Below are positions 17,669 through 26,478 of a stretch of 64,000 nt of DNA, one piece after another (position 1 is the first letter of the stretch; each line of letters begins with the position of its first letter). The DNA lies in contig NZ_BMSX01000004.1 of NCBI RefSeq assembly GCF_014649375.1, positions 62,001 through 126,000 of the forward strand, in the 5' to 3' direction. This stretch comes from Streptomyces aurantiogriseus. Its GTDB lineage: Bacteria; Actinomycetota; Actinomycetes; Streptomycetales; Streptomycetaceae. The notes under the pieces are model-generated. The model was given only the letters and a program-made list of their open reading frames with translations, did no database searches and was not told where the DNA came from. The translations under genes were made by a program, and so were the position numbers.

Positions 17669-18844
17669 TCACCCGAACGGGAACCCCGTGTACCCCTCGG
17701 CCAGGTCGGTCTCCGCGGCCCGGGAGGAGGCGATCCGCTCCAGGCGGGCGAGCTGGAGCCGGTCCTCGAAGGGGGTGGCGTCGGGGGCGCGGTGCAGCAG
17801 GGTCGTCATGTCGTACGAGAACCGCTCGGCCTGCCAGATCCGGCGCAGACAGGTCTCCGAGTAGGCGTCGAGCAGCTCGGGCGAACCCGCCTCCTTCTCG
17901 TACGTCAGGGCACGCGCGAAGGTGACGACGTCACCGACGGCCAGATTCAGCCCCTTGGCGCCGGTCGGCGGCACGATATGGGCGGCGTCGCCGGCGAGGA
18001 AGAGACGGCCGTGCCGCATGGGCTCGTGGACGTAGGAGCGCATGGGGGTGACCGACTTCTGGGTGATCGGGCCGCGCTCCAGCCGCCAGTCGTCGTCCGT
18101 CTCGAAGCGGCGCTCCAGCTCGGCCCAGATCTCCTCGTCGCTCCAGGCCTCGGCGTCGGTGCCCTCGGGCACCTGGAGGTAGAGGCGGGAGACGAACGGG
18201 GAGCGCATGGACAGCAGGGCGAAACCGCGGTCGTGGCGGGCGTAGACCAGCTCGTCGTGGGAGGGCGGCACGTCGGCGAGGATGCCGAGCCAGCCGAAGG
18301 GGTACGTCCGTTCGAAGACGCGGGTCAGCTCGGCAGGTATCGCCTTACGGGAGACGCCCCAGAAGCCGTCGCAGCCCACGACGTAGTCGCATTCCAGGAC
18401 GTCCTCGCGGCCCTCGTGGCGGAAGCGGACGCGAGGGTGGTCGGTTTCGGCCTCCTCGACGGCAAGCGCCTCCGCCTCGAAGAGCAGCGGGCCGCCCTCC
18501 TTCAGCTGGAGGGCGATGAGGTCCTTGCACACCTCCGTCTGGGCGTAGACCATCACTGACCGGCCACCGGTGAGGGCGGGGAAGTCGACGCGGTGGCGCC
18601 GGCGCGCGAACCGCAGCTCGATGCCGTCGTGGCGCAGGCCCTCGCGGTCCAGGCGCTCCCCGGCGCCGGCCGCGCGCAGCACGTCCGCCGCGCCCTGCTC
18701 CAGGATTCCGGCGCGCTGGCGCTGCTCCACGTAGGCCCGGTCGCGGCTCTCCAGGACGACGGAGTCGATGCCTGCGTTGCGCAGAAGGCGGGCGAGGAGG
18801 AGGCCGGCGGGGCCGGCGCCGATGATGCCGACGGTGGTGCGCAT
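17669..18844 (-). CDS. pobA: 4-hydroxybenzoate 3-monooxygenase
   Basis: A 391-residue flavoprotein, full length for PobA. It shows the Rossmann GIIGAGPAGLLLARLL at the N terminus, the DG motif in YVVGCDGFWGVSR, and the GD motif in RLFLAGDAAHIVPPTGAKG. Sequence elements around RAGILEQGAADVL and SVMVYAQTEV are characteristic of p-hydroxybenzoate hydroxylase. The enzyme makes protocatechuate from 4-hydroxybenzoate with NADPH and O2. A possible operator lies upstream and bldA lies further upstream on the same strand. Confidence 0.94.
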   Translation of the reverse strand: MRTTVGIIGAGPAGLLLARLLRNAGIDSVVLESRDRAYVEQRQRAGILEQGAADVLRAAGAGERLDREGLRHDGIELRFARRRHRVDFPALTGGRSVMVYAQTEVCKDLIALQLKEGGPLLFEAEALAVEEAETDHPRVRFRHEGREDVLECDYVVGCDGFWGVSRKAIPAELTRVFERTYPFGWLGILADVPPSHDELVYARHDRGFALLSMRSPFVSRLYLQVPEGTDAEAWSDEEIWAELERRFETDDDWRLERGPITQKSVTPMRSYVHEPMRHGRLFLAGDAAHIVPPTGAKGLNLAVGDVVTFARALTYEKEAGSPELLDAYSETCLRRIWQAERFSYDMTTLLHRAPDATPFEDRLQLARLERIASSRAAETDLAEGYTGFPFG

Positions 18845-18918
18845 CGGGCGTTCCCTTCAGACGGGCGTCATTGCCGCGGTGGTCCGGTGGTGCAGAGGGG
18901 TTCGAGACTGCGTTCGCG

Positions 18919-18938
18919 TAGTGAAGTTTTTTTCACCA
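18919..18938 (-). promoter_or_regulatory. Candidate pobA operator
   Basis: TaGTGAA (18919-18925), six bases, TTCACcA (18932-18938) form a 7-bp-arm inverted repeat with one mismatch, about 75 bp upstream of pobA. It contains a run of seven T, very unusual in this GC-rich DNA. In Streptomyces pobA is controlled by an IclR-type PobR. No such gene is in the window. Confidence 0.45.
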
Positions 18939-19042
18939 TTGCTGGACGTGAGTCTGCGCCCGCTTTCAACGGGTGTCAACGGTTCCGCACGGAGACGATC
19001 AAGGCCTCAATGGAGGGTGCAACGAACGGGAGGCGTCGGAGG

Positions 19043-19125
19043 TGCCCGGAACCGGACTTGAACCGGTACGCCCGCGAGGGGCAGCGAGGTTTAAGCTCGC
19101 CGTGTCTGCATTCCACCATCCGGGC
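19043..19125 (-). tRNA. bldA: tRNA-Leu (UAA anticodon), bldA
   Basis: The minus strand folds as a class II tRNA. The acceptor arm is GCCCGGA (19119-19125) with TCCGGGC (19044-19050), and the discriminator is A at 19043. The anticodon stem-loop reads GCGAGCTTAAACCTCGC with anticodon TAA, followed by a long variable arm and the T-arm GGTTCAAGTCC. The 3' CCA is not encoded (ACCT). This is the only kind of tRNA that reads UUA efficiently in Streptomyces. Mutations in it (bldA) block aerial growth and many antibiotic pathways. The sequence agrees with bldA as I remember it. Confidence 0.95.
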
Positions 19126-19152
19126 AGGCCATGGGCTCCGCGTCGAGGTCCG

Positions 19153-19180
19153 AGCCTATCGGTGAGCGTCCCCCCAACAG
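19153..19180 (-). promoter_or_regulatory. Possible bldA promoter
   Basis: TAGGCT (19153-19158, minus strand) is a good -10 candidate, 28 bp upstream of the tRNA 5' end. A weak -35 (CTGTTG) sits 16 bp further upstream. Beyond it, 19195-19215 is unusually AT-rich for this DNA. Confidence 0.4.
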
Positions 19181-19525
19181 CCGCAGAGCGACCCGATGTT
19201 GTCTTATTTTATTGAGGTCTGAGGGAGCATCAGCACCGGGAACTCGCCATCCGCACTTGCCAGTAGCCTCGCGCGCGGCAGTCGGCCGTAGACGCGGAAT
19301 GACGGAATTTCACCGTCCGAACGAGGGTGCTCCACCGGTTCTTGACGTTCTCTGACGAGGCGGCATCTCAGGGACCGTGTCATCCCCTGGTATGACCCGG
19401 CGGCCGTCGGTCCGACCGAAGTCTGCCTTCGGAACCGGAACAGCGGGTGACTACACGGCCGCGGGTGGCCGGGACGATGGTTCACGTCCCCGAGCAACGA
19501 CGTCGTCCCGACAGGAGCCCTATCC

Positions 19526-20296
19526 GTGACCACCACCCCTCTCGCCGACCGGACCACCGCCGTGGCCGCACGTGCCACGGACCTGTCGAAGATCTACGGG
19601 CAGGGCGAGACCCAGGTGGTCGCCCTGGACCGGGTCTCCGTCGACTTCCGGCAGGCCGAGTTCACCGCCATCATGGGCCCCTCCGGGTCCGGCAAGTCGA
19701 CGCTGATGCACTGCGTGGCCGGTCTGGACACCTTCTCCTCCGGCTCCGTGCGCATCGGCGACACCGAGCTGGGCTCCCTGAAGGACAAGCAGCTCACCAA
19801 GTTGCGCCGGGACAAGATCGGATTCATCTTCCAAGCGTTCAACCTGCTGCCCACGCTGACCGCGCTGGAGAACATCACCCTCCCGATGGACATCGCGGGC
19901 CGCAAGGCCGACAAGCAGTGGCTGGACAGCGTCATCCGGATGGTCGGGCTCGCCGACCGGCTCGGCCACCGGCCCTCACAGCTCTCCGGCGGCCAGCAGC
20001 AGCGCGTCGCCGTCGCCCGCGCCCTCGCCTCCAGGCCCGAGATCATCTTCGGCGACGAGCCGACCGGAAACCTCGACTCGCGTTCGGGCGCCGAGGTGCT
20101 GGGCTTCCTGCGCAACTCCGTGCGGGAACTGGGACAGACGGTGGTGATGGTGACCCACGACCCGGTGGCCGCGGCGTACGCGGACCGGGTGGTGTTCCTC
20201 GCGGACGGCCGGATCGTCGACGAGGTGTACGGGCCGACGGCCGACTCGGTGCTGGACCGGATGAAGCAGTTCGACGCCAAGGGCCGTACCAGCTGA
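19526..20296 (+). CDS. ABC transporter ATP-binding protein (MacB/LolD type)
   Basis: A 256-residue ATPase from GTG 19526 with AGGAG 8 nt upstream. Motifs: Walker A GPSGSGKST near residue 52, the Q-loop in FIFQAFNLLP, signature LSGGQQQRVAVARAL, Walker B EIIFGDEPTGNLDSR, and the H-loop in VMVTHDP. It partners the FtsX-type permease 176 bp downstream. The combination resembles export or lipoprotein/antimicrobial-peptide resistance modules. It is very similar to the ATPase at 61926-62714; both end in GRTS. Confidence 0.93.
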   Translation: MTTTPLADRTTAVAARATDLSKIYGQGETQVVALDRVSVDFRQAEFTAIMGPSGSGKSTLMHCVAGLDTFSSGSVRIGDTELGSLKDKQLTKLRRDKIGFIFQAFNLLPTLTALENITLPMDIAGRKADKQWLDSVIRMVGLADRLGHRPSQLSGGQQQRVAVARALASRPEIIFGDEPTGNLDSRSGAEVLGFLRNSVRELGQTVVMVTHDPVAAAYADRVVFLADGRIVDEVYGPTADSVLDRMKQFDAKGRTS

Positions 20297-20384
20297 CCCG
20301 TCGGCACCAGCTGACCCACGTCACCAGCTGACCCGTCGTCACCAGTTGACCCACCGTCGTCACCAGCTGACCCGTCGTCACCAG
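20285..20384. repeat. CAGCTGACCC tandem array across the stop codon
   Basis: Six imperfect copies of (T/C)ACCAG(C/T)TGACCC, most with GTCG(T/C) spacers, start within the last codons of the ATPase gene (its TGA is inside the first CAGCTGA) and run to 20384. All lie between the two genes of one ABC module. Confidence 0.85.
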
Positions 20385-20411
20385 CCGGATCGGCCGGCCC
20401 GGCCGATCCGG
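20385..20411. terminator. Strong hairpin between ABC ATPase and permease
   Basis: CCGGATCGGCCGG (20385-20397), one base, then CCGGCCGATCCGG (20399-20411) make a nearly perfect 27-nt palindrome. No T-run follows. It could lower expression of the permease relative to the ATPase or protect mRNA ends. Confidence 0.6.
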
Positions 20412-20472
20412 ACAGGCCGCTCGACCCGGTTGACGCGCCCTCTCACACTCGCACCCTGGACTGAGACAACCC

Positions 20473-23001
20473 ATGTTCCGTACCGCCTTGCGCAACGTCC
20501 TCGCGCACAAGGCCCGGCTCCTGATGACCGTGCTCGCCGTGATGCTCGGCGTGGCCTTCGTGTCGGGGACCCTGGTCTTCACCAACACCATCTCCGACGC
20601 CTTCCAGAAGAGTTCGGCCAAAGGCTTCGACCAGGTCGACGTGGCCGTGACCGCCAAGTACCAGGAGAGCAAGGGTGACCAGGTCGGCAGGACGCCGGAC
20701 CTGACCCAGGCACTGCTGGAGCGGAGCACGAAGGTGCCGGGCGCCGCCGGCGCGATCGGCGTCGTCACCGGCTTCACCGCCATGGCCGACAAGGACGGCA
20801 AGCTGATCGGCGACGGCTTCCAGTCGCAGGGCGGGAACTACTGGGGCGACAAGGACCCCCGGTACCCGCTGAAGTCCGGCAGCGCACCGCAGGGCAAGGA
20901 CCAGGTCGCCATCGACTCGGAGACCGCGCGGCGCGCCGGCTACAAGGTGGGCGACACCCTGCGCCTCTCGGTCGACGGCCCGGTGCTGGCGCCGAAGATC
21001 ACCGGCATCTTCACCACCGACGACGGCAATGTCGCCGCCGGCGGCAGCCTGGCCCTGTTCGACACGGCGACGGCTCAGCAGCTGTTCGGCAAGGTGGGCA
21101 CGTACGACGAGATCGACGTGAAGGCCGCCTCCGGCACCTCCCAGACCACCCTGAAGGCCGCGCTGGACAAGGCGCTGCCGCAGAACCTCGTCGAGACCAC
21201 CACCGGCAAGAAGCTCGCCGACGACCAGGCCGAGCGGATCGCCTCCGGCATGAGTGGCCTGCGTCAGGGCCTGCTGGTCTTCGCGGGCATCGCGCTCTTC
21301 GTCGGCACGTTCATCATCGCCAACACCTTCACCATGCTGGTCGCCCAGCGCACCAAGGAGCTGGCGCTGCTGCGGGCGGTCGGCGCCTCGCGACGGCAGG
21401 TCACGCGCTCGGTGCTGATCGAGGCGTTCGTGGTCGGTGCGGTCGCCGGCGTCACCGGTCTGGTGGCGGGCATCGGCATCGGGGCCGGGCTGCGGTCGCT
21501 GATGGGCACGCTGGGCGCCACCGTGCCCGACGGGCCCCTGGTGATCTCCCCCGGCACGATCGTCGCCGCCCTCGCGGTCGGCATCGTCATCACCATGCTC
21601 GCGGCGTGGCTGCCGGGCCGCCGGGCGGCGAAGATCCCGCCGGTCGCGGCGATGGGCAGCCTGCACGCACAGCCGACGACCAAGTCGCTGGTGCTGCGCA
21701 ACACGCTGGGCGCGCTGTTCAGCGCGGCGGGTATCGCCACCGTCCTGGCCGCGACGACGATGAGCGGCTCGGACGGCCAGGCGCCCATGGGCCTCGGCGC
21801 CGTCCTGCTGATCATCGGCGTGTTCATCCTGACCCCGCTGCTGTCCCGCCCGCTGATCGCGGCGGCGGCTCCGGTGATGCGGATCTTCGGGGTGTCGGGC
21901 AAGCTGGCCCGCCAGAACTCGGTGCGCAATCCCCGCCGTACGGCCGCCACGGCCTCCGCGCTGATGATCGGGCTCACCCTGATCACCGGCATGACGGTGA
22001 TGGCGGGCAGCCTGCAGAAGTCGATCGACAAGATGGCAACGGCGGCGATCCGCGCGGACTACGTGGTCTCCATGGCGAACGGCAACGAGCTCTCGCCGGA
22101 CGTCGAGAAGAAGCTGGGGCGGATCGACGGCGTCACCGACGTCAGCCCGATGCGCAACGCGAACTCGCGCATCGACGGCGAGACCGAGTTCCTGACCGGC
22201 GTCAACGGCACGGCGATCGGCAAGCTCACCGATCTGAAGGTCGACGAGGGCACCTTCGCGGTGGGCGGCACGCGCGTCGTCGTCGACGACCAGCGCGCCG
22301 AGCAGTACGGGTGGAAGGCCGGTTCGACCTTCACGGTCGCCTACGAGGACGGCAAGAAGCAGAAGCTCACGGTCTCCGGGATCTACGAGGGCAACGAGCT
22401 GATCAGCGGCATCCTCCTCGACAACGCGACACTCACGCCGCACCTGTCGGACAAGGCCGACATGATGGTGATGGTGAAGACGTCCGACGGCGCGTCGGAC
22501 GCGACGAAGGACAAGCTGGAGAAGGCCCTCGGTTCCAACCCTGCGATCCAGGTCCAGGACAAGAAGGACCTCTCCAACGAGATCGCACAGATGTTCACGC
22601 TGATCCTGAACATGGTCTACGGCCTGCTGGCCATGGCGGTGATCGTCGCGGTCCTCGGCGTCATCAACACCCTGGCGATGTCCGTCTTCGAGCGCTCCCA
22701 GGAGATCGGCATGCTCCGCGCGATCGGCCTGGACCGCAAGGGCATCAAGCGGATGGTCCGCCTGGAGTCCCTGGTGATCTCCCTGTTCGGCGGCGTCCTC
22801 GGCATCGGGCTCGGCGTGTTCTTCGGCTGGGCGGCCGGTGAGCTGCTGGGCACGAGCATGGCGACGTACGAACTGGTCCTGCCCTGGGGCCGGATGGCGC
22901 TCTTCCTGCTCCTGGCGGCGACGGTGGGCGTCCTGGCGGCGCTGTGGCCGGCGCGGCGCGCGGCCCGGCTGAACATGCTGGCGGCGATCAAGTCGGAGTA
23001 G
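20473..23001 (+). CDS. FtsX/MacB-type ABC permease (two-module)
   Basis: An 842-residue permease with two FtsX modules. Its first membrane helix is near residues 15-38, followed by a large extracytoplasmic domain (about 40-260) and helices near 265-400. A second cycle has a helix near 475-500, another extracytoplasmic domain (about 505-690) and three C-terminal helices. Conserved cytoplasmic segments include RTKELALLRAVGASRRQVTR and RSQEIGMLRAIGLDRKGIKR, the coupling regions for the ATPase. Ligand unknown. Terminated by a strong hairpin. Confidence 0.92.
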   Translation: MFRTALRNVLAHKARLLMTVLAVMLGVAFVSGTLVFTNTISDAFQKSSAKGFDQVDVAVTAKYQESKGDQVGRTPDLTQALLERSTKVPGAAGAIGVVTGFTAMADKDGKLIGDGFQSQGGNYWGDKDPRYPLKSGSAPQGKDQVAIDSETARRAGYKVGDTLRLSVDGPVLAPKITGIFTTDDGNVAAGGSLALFDTATAQQLFGKVGTYDEIDVKAASGTSQTTLKAALDKALPQNLVETTTGKKLADDQAERIASGMSGLRQGLLVFAGIALFVGTFIIANTFTMLVAQRTKELALLRAVGASRRQVTRSVLIEAFVVGAVAGVTGLVAGIGIGAGLRSLMGTLGATVPDGPLVISPGTIVAALAVGIVITMLAAWLPGRRAAKIPPVAAMGSLHAQPTTKSLVLRNTLGALFSAAGIATVLAATTMSGSDGQAPMGLGAVLLIIGVFILTPLLSRPLIAAAAPVMRIFGVSGKLARQNSVRNPRRTAATASALMIGLTLITGMTVMAGSLQKSIDKMATAAIRADYVVSMANGNELSPDVEKKLGRIDGVTDVSPMRNANSRIDGETEFLTGVNGTAIGKLTDLKVDEGTFAVGGTRVVVDDQRAEQYGWKAGSTFTVAYEDGKKQKLTVSGIYEGNELISGILLDNATLTPHLSDKADMMVMVKTSDGASDATKDKLEKALGSNPAIQVQDKKDLSNEIAQMFTLILNMVYGLLAMAVIVAVLGVINTLAMSVFERSQEIGMLRAIGLDRKGIKRMVRLESLVISLFGGVLGIGLGVFFGWAAGELLGTSMATYELVLPWGRMALFLLLAATVGVLAALWPARRAARLNMLAAIKSE

Positions 23002-23016
23002 CGGGAGGCGTGTTCC

Positions 23017-23050
23017 GGGGCCCCGTCGCGGATGCGGCGGGGCCCCTTCG
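23017..23050 (+). terminator. Terminator after ABC permease
   Basis: GGGGCCCCGTCGC (23017-23029) pairs with GCGGCGGGGCCCC (23034-23046), 13 bp with one wobble, and a 4-nt loop. TTCG follows. It also lies between convergent genes and may serve both. Confidence 0.8.
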
Positions 23051-23060
23051 TGTCGTGAGG

Positions 23061-24350
23061 TCAGTTCCAGGTGCGGGCACGCAAGGGCATGCCGGAGGTG
23101 CCGGAGGGCTGGGTGCGGACGGCCAGGACCTGGTTGACGCCGATGCGGTTGCGTTCGAAGGCGAGGGCGGAGGCCGCCATGTAGAGGCGCCAGACACGGG
23201 CGCGGCCGGGGCTGGTGAGCTGCACCGCGCGGGCCCATTCGGCCTCCAGGCGGGCGACCCACCGGCGCAGGGTGAGGGCGTAGTGCTCGCGGATCGACTC
23301 GACGTCACGGACCTCGAAGCCGGCGCGTTCGAGTTGGGTGACGGTGCTGCCCACGGGGGCGAGTTCGCCGTCCGGGAAGACGTAGGCGTCGATGAACTCG
23401 TCCACGTGGTAGGTGGATTCGTCGCGGTGCGGGCGGCGGGCGATCTGGTGGTTGAGCAGGCGGCCGCCCGGCCTGAGGAGGGCGTGCAGCGCGGTCGCGT
23501 ACTCCAGATAGCGCGTGGAGCCGACGTGCTCCGCCATACCGATGGAGGAGATCGCGTCGTACGGGCCGTCGGTGACGTCGCGGTAGTCCTGGACGCGGAT
23601 CTCCACCCTGTCGGTGAGACCGGCGTCCGCGACGCGTTTGCGGGCGTACGCCGCCTGCTCCTGGGAGAGGGTGATGCCGACGACGCTCACGCCGTGCTCA
23701 CGGGCCGCGTGGATCGCCATCGAACCCCAGCCGCAGCCGACGTCGAGGAGACGCTGATCCGCGGTCAGGGCGAGTTTGCGGCAGACCAGTTCGAGCTTGT
23801 CGCGCTGGGCGTCCTCGAGGGTGCCGGCCGGGGACTCCCAGTAGGCGCAGGAGTAGACCATGGAGGGGCCGAGGACGAGCTCGTAGAAGTCGTTGCCGAC
23901 GTCGTAGTGGTGGCTGATGGCACGTCTGTCGGTGCGGCGGGTGTGGAGGTGGGTCGTACGGCGGACCTCCTCGGGGGGCGGGCTGGGGGGCAGCGGAGGG
24001 CCGGCGAGCCTCAGCAGGCCGCGGGCCGCCGCACGGAACTGGGGGTCGCGAAGAGCCTCGCTGAGCGTACGGGCGTCCTCGCCCCGCTCCCAGATGAGGC
24101 CGGCGAGGAGGTCGAGGGCGGTGTAGAGGTCGCCCTCGATCTCCACGTCGCCGGCCACCCAGGCGCGGGCCAGGCCCAGTTCACCGGGTTTGAACAGGAG
24201 GCGGCGCAGCGCCCTGCGGTTGCGTACGACCAGGGTGGGCGCGTCGGGCGGGCCCGCCTGCGAACCGTCCCAGGCGCGGACGCGTACCGGGAACGGGGCT
24301 CCCAGCAACTGTTCTACAAGGGCATGGAGCCGCGGCGCGGCGTCGGCCAT
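23061..24350 (-). CDS. Cyclopropane-fatty-acid synthase family methyltransferase
   Basis: A 429-residue protein, ATG 24350 with GGAGGT and 7-nt spacing. Residues ~150-400 are a CFA/mycolic-acid-cyclopropane-type SAM methyltransferase: HHYDVGNDFYELVLGPSMVY, SAM loop LLDVGCGWGSMAIHAA, ITLSQEQAAYARKR, and SIGMAEHVG. The N-terminal ~130 residues include GDLYTALDLLAGLIW, like the N-terminal domain of CFA synthases. It probably methylenates or methylates unsaturated acyl chains of phospholipids at the membrane. Confidence 0.9.
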   Translation of the reverse strand: MADAAPRLHALVEQLLGAPFPVRVRAWDGSQAGPPDAPTLVVRNRRALRRLLFKPGELGLARAWVAGDVEIEGDLYTALDLLAGLIWERGEDARTLSEALRDPQFRAAARGLLRLAGPPLPPSPPPEEVRRTTHLHTRRTDRRAISHHYDVGNDFYELVLGPSMVYSCAYWESPAGTLEDAQRDKLELVCRKLALTADQRLLDVGCGWGSMAIHAAREHGVSVVGITLSQEQAAYARKRVADAGLTDRVEIRVQDYRDVTDGPYDAISSIGMAEHVGSTRYLEYATALHALLRPGGRLLNHQIARRPHRDESTYHVDEFIDAYVFPDGELAPVGSTVTQLERAGFEVRDVESIREHYALTLRRWVARLEAEWARAVQLTSPGRARVWRLYMAASALAFERNRIGVNQVLAVRTQPSGTSGMPLRARTWN

Positions 24351-24569
24351 GGTGCACACCTCCGTGACGGTAATCCCGGAATGTCCTGACACCACGTAAA
24401 CACCCGGAGGGCTCGGTCGCAGTCCCCCGTGCGCGTTACGGCTGGGCAAATCATCCGAGCGGGTTTGTTTCCGGCGGGGCCTTGCCCACCCACCCACCCG
24501 ACTCGCTCGGTCAACAGGCCGCCCCCACGGGGCTCCGCTGGCGACTGCGGGGGTGGGGGGCCAGGTACG

Positions 24570-24613
24570 CCGAAGGGGCCGCCTGCACCACGGATGGCAG
24601 GCGGCCCCTTCGG
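24570..24613. terminator. Terminator downstream of ndh
   Basis: A perfect 17-bp stem: CCGAAGGGGCCGCCTGC (24570-24586) with GCAGGCGGCCCCTTCGG (24597-24613) and a 10-nt loop. It ends 20 bp after the ndh stop. CCACCCGACTCGCTCGGTC nearby (24490-24508) is a copy of the intergenic family seen at 12788 and 59166. Confidence 0.85.
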
Positions 24614-24632
24614 GGTGTTCGGTGACCGGAGG

Positions 24633-26024
24633 TCAGGAGGCCTTCGCCTTCTCCTCGGTCTTCTCGGCCTTGGGGGCCGCGGCGACCGGGGCCGGCTTGG
24701 CGGCCTCATAGAACTCCTCGCGCGGGGACTCCAGGGCGCCGAGGGCGACGACCTCGCGCTTGAGGAACATGCCGAGCGTCCAGTCGGCGAAGACGCGGAT
24801 CTTGCGGTTCCACGTCGGCATGGCCATACCGTGGTAGCCGCGGTGCATGTACCACGCCAGGCGGCCACGCAGCTTGATCTTCATCTTGCCCATGACGATC
24901 ATCGCGACGCCCTTGTGGAGGCCCAGACCCGCGACGGCGCCCTTGTTGGCGTGGCTGTAGTCCTTCTGCGGGAAGCCCCGCATGCCGGAGATCACGTTGT
25001 CGCCGAGGACCTTGGCCTGACGCAGGGCGTGCTGCGCGTTCGGCGGGCACCAGGCGTTCTCGTTGCCCGCCTTGCGGCCGACGAGGTCCGGGACCTGGGC
25101 GTTGTCGCCGGCGGCCCAGATGTAGTCCGTGCCCTTGACCTGGAGGCTCGGCTCGCAGTCGACGTGACCGCGGGGGCCGAGGGGCAGGCCGTAGCGCGCC
25201 AGGGCGGGGTTCGGCTTGACGCCGGCCGTCCAGACGATGGTGTTGGAGTCGACCTCGAGGCCGTTCTTCAGGACCACATGGCCGTCCACGCAGGAGTCCA
25301 TGGAGGTGGAGAGGTAGATCTCCACGCCCCGGCTCTCCAGGTGCTCCTTGCCGTACTGGCCGAGCTTGGGGCCGACCTCCGGCAGGATCTTGTCGGCGGC
25401 GTCGACGAGGATGAAGCGCATGTCCTCGCGGGACACGTTCTTGTAGTACTTGGCCGCGTCGCGGGCCAGGTCCTCGACCTCACCGATGGTCTCCGCGCCG
25501 GCGAAGCCGCCGCCGATGAAGACGAAGGTGAGCGCCTTGCGGCGGATCTCCTCGTCGGTGGTGGAGTCGGCCTTGTCGAGCTGCTCGAGGACGTGGTTGC
25601 GCAGACCGATGGCCTCCTCGATGCCCTTCATGCCGATGCCCTGCTCGGCGAGGCCGGGGATCGGGAAGGTGCGGGAGACCGCGCCGAGCGCGATCACCAG
25701 GTAGTCGAAGGGCAGCTCGTACGCCTCGCCGACCAGCGGGGCGATCGTGGCGACCTTGCGGTCCTGGTCGATGGTGGTGACCCGGCCGGTGAGGACCTCC
25801 GCCTTGGGCAGCACACGTCGCAGCGGGACGACGACGTGACGCGGGGAGATGTTGCCGGCGGCGGTTTCGGGGAGGAAGGGCTGGTAGGTCATGTACGACC
25901 GGGGGTCGACGACCGTGACGGTCGCCTCGCCGTAGCGCATCTTCTTCAGGATGCGCCGAGCTGCGTACAGGCCTACGTACCCACCGCCTACTACGAGGAT
26001 CCTGGGACGCTCCGTGGTGCTCAT
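24633..26024 (-). CDS. ndh: Type II NADH:quinone oxidoreductase
   Basis: A 463-residue NDH-2. Two dinucleotide-binding sites are visible: VVGGGYVGLYAARR (FAD, residue ~12) and FIGGGFAGAETIGEVED (NADH, residue ~170). WAAGDNAQVP is the FAD-binding ATG-type motif, and KDYSHANKGAVAGLG is near the quinone-binding region. It transfers electrons from NADH to menaquinone without pumping protons, at the inner face of the membrane. The C terminus has an Ala/Lys/Glu tail. Two Rex-like operators lie upstream. Confidence 0.92.
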   Translation of the reverse strand: MSTTERPRILVVGGGYVGLYAARRILKKMRYGEATVTVVDPRSYMTYQPFLPETAAGNISPRHVVVPLRRVLPKAEVLTGRVTTIDQDRKVATIAPLVGEAYELPFDYLVIALGAVSRTFPIPGLAEQGIGMKGIEEAIGLRNHVLEQLDKADSTTDEEIRRKALTFVFIGGGFAGAETIGEVEDLARDAAKYYKNVSREDMRFILVDAADKILPEVGPKLGQYGKEHLESRGVEIYLSTSMDSCVDGHVVLKNGLEVDSNTIVWTAGVKPNPALARYGLPLGPRGHVDCEPSLQVKGTDYIWAAGDNAQVPDLVGRKAGNENAWCPPNAQHALRQAKVLGDNVISGMRGFPQKDYSHANKGAVAGLGLHKGVAMIVMGKMKIKLRGRLAWYMHRGYHGMAMPTWNRKIRVFADWTLGMFLKREVVALGALESPREEFYEAAKPAPVAAAPKAEKTEEKAKAS

Positions 26025-26262
26025 GCCATCGAGTATCCACCCGCCCCGGGGGGGTAGCTCGTGCGCCCCTTCACAAGCTTCCGCAGGGTGTGTGCTATCC
26101 TCCGCGCCCCGCGTGATCCACGTCATGGCGGGAAACGGGAACCTGTGCCCAGCACGCACCGTTGTCAATGCCGCGTGAGCTGCCTCTCCGGGCGAGCGGA
26201 GCCCGGGTGAGGGCTCCGAAACACCACCGCCGCGGACCCCGCGAAACACCCGCGCCTTCCGC

Positions 26263-26280
26263 TTTTGAACACGTTCACAG
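26263..26280. promoter_or_regulatory. Rex operator-like site 2
   Basis: TTTTGAA-CACG-TTCACAG differs at one base in each arm from the Rex operator pattern TTGTGAA-N4-TTCACAA. It lies 239 bp upstream of ndh. Confidence 0.55.
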
Positions 26281-26342
26281 GGGCGGCGAGCCCCCGGAAG
26301 GGTCAACCGGGGCGTCCGTGTCCTCCGACAGGGCCGAATTCC

Positions 26343-26360
26343 TTGTGAAGAACTTCACGA
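26343..26360. promoter_or_regulatory. Rex operator site 1
   Basis: TTGTGAA-GAAC-TTCACGA has one mismatch to the Rex operator TTGTGAA-N4-TTCACAA. Rex is the NADH/NAD+-sensing repressor of respiratory genes in Streptomyces, and ndh is a natural target. The site is about 320 bp upstream of ndh in the gap to ppx. The ndh promoter itself is not obvious. Confidence 0.8.
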
Positions 26361-26393
26361 ACTTTTTCGACGGGGTCCGGCCGGAGTGCCACA

Positions 26394-26415
26394 GAGGGGC
26401 CCGCGAAGGCCCCTC
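26394..26415 (-). terminator. Terminator hairpin after ppx
   Basis: GAGGGGCC (26394-26401) and GGCCCCTC (26408-26415) with a 6-nt loop, extended by outer GTGCC/GGCAC pairing. It sits 64 bp after the ppx stop. Confidence 0.65.
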
Positions 26416-26478
26416 AGGCACGCTCATACGTTATCCGCACTGCTCAGCAGAGTGCTACCCATCAGTAACAAAAGAGAG

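Noticed and set aside
20285..20411. Possible CRISPR or attachment site
   Set aside because: Units are 15-18 bp with 3-5 bp spacers and no integrase or cas gene nearby.
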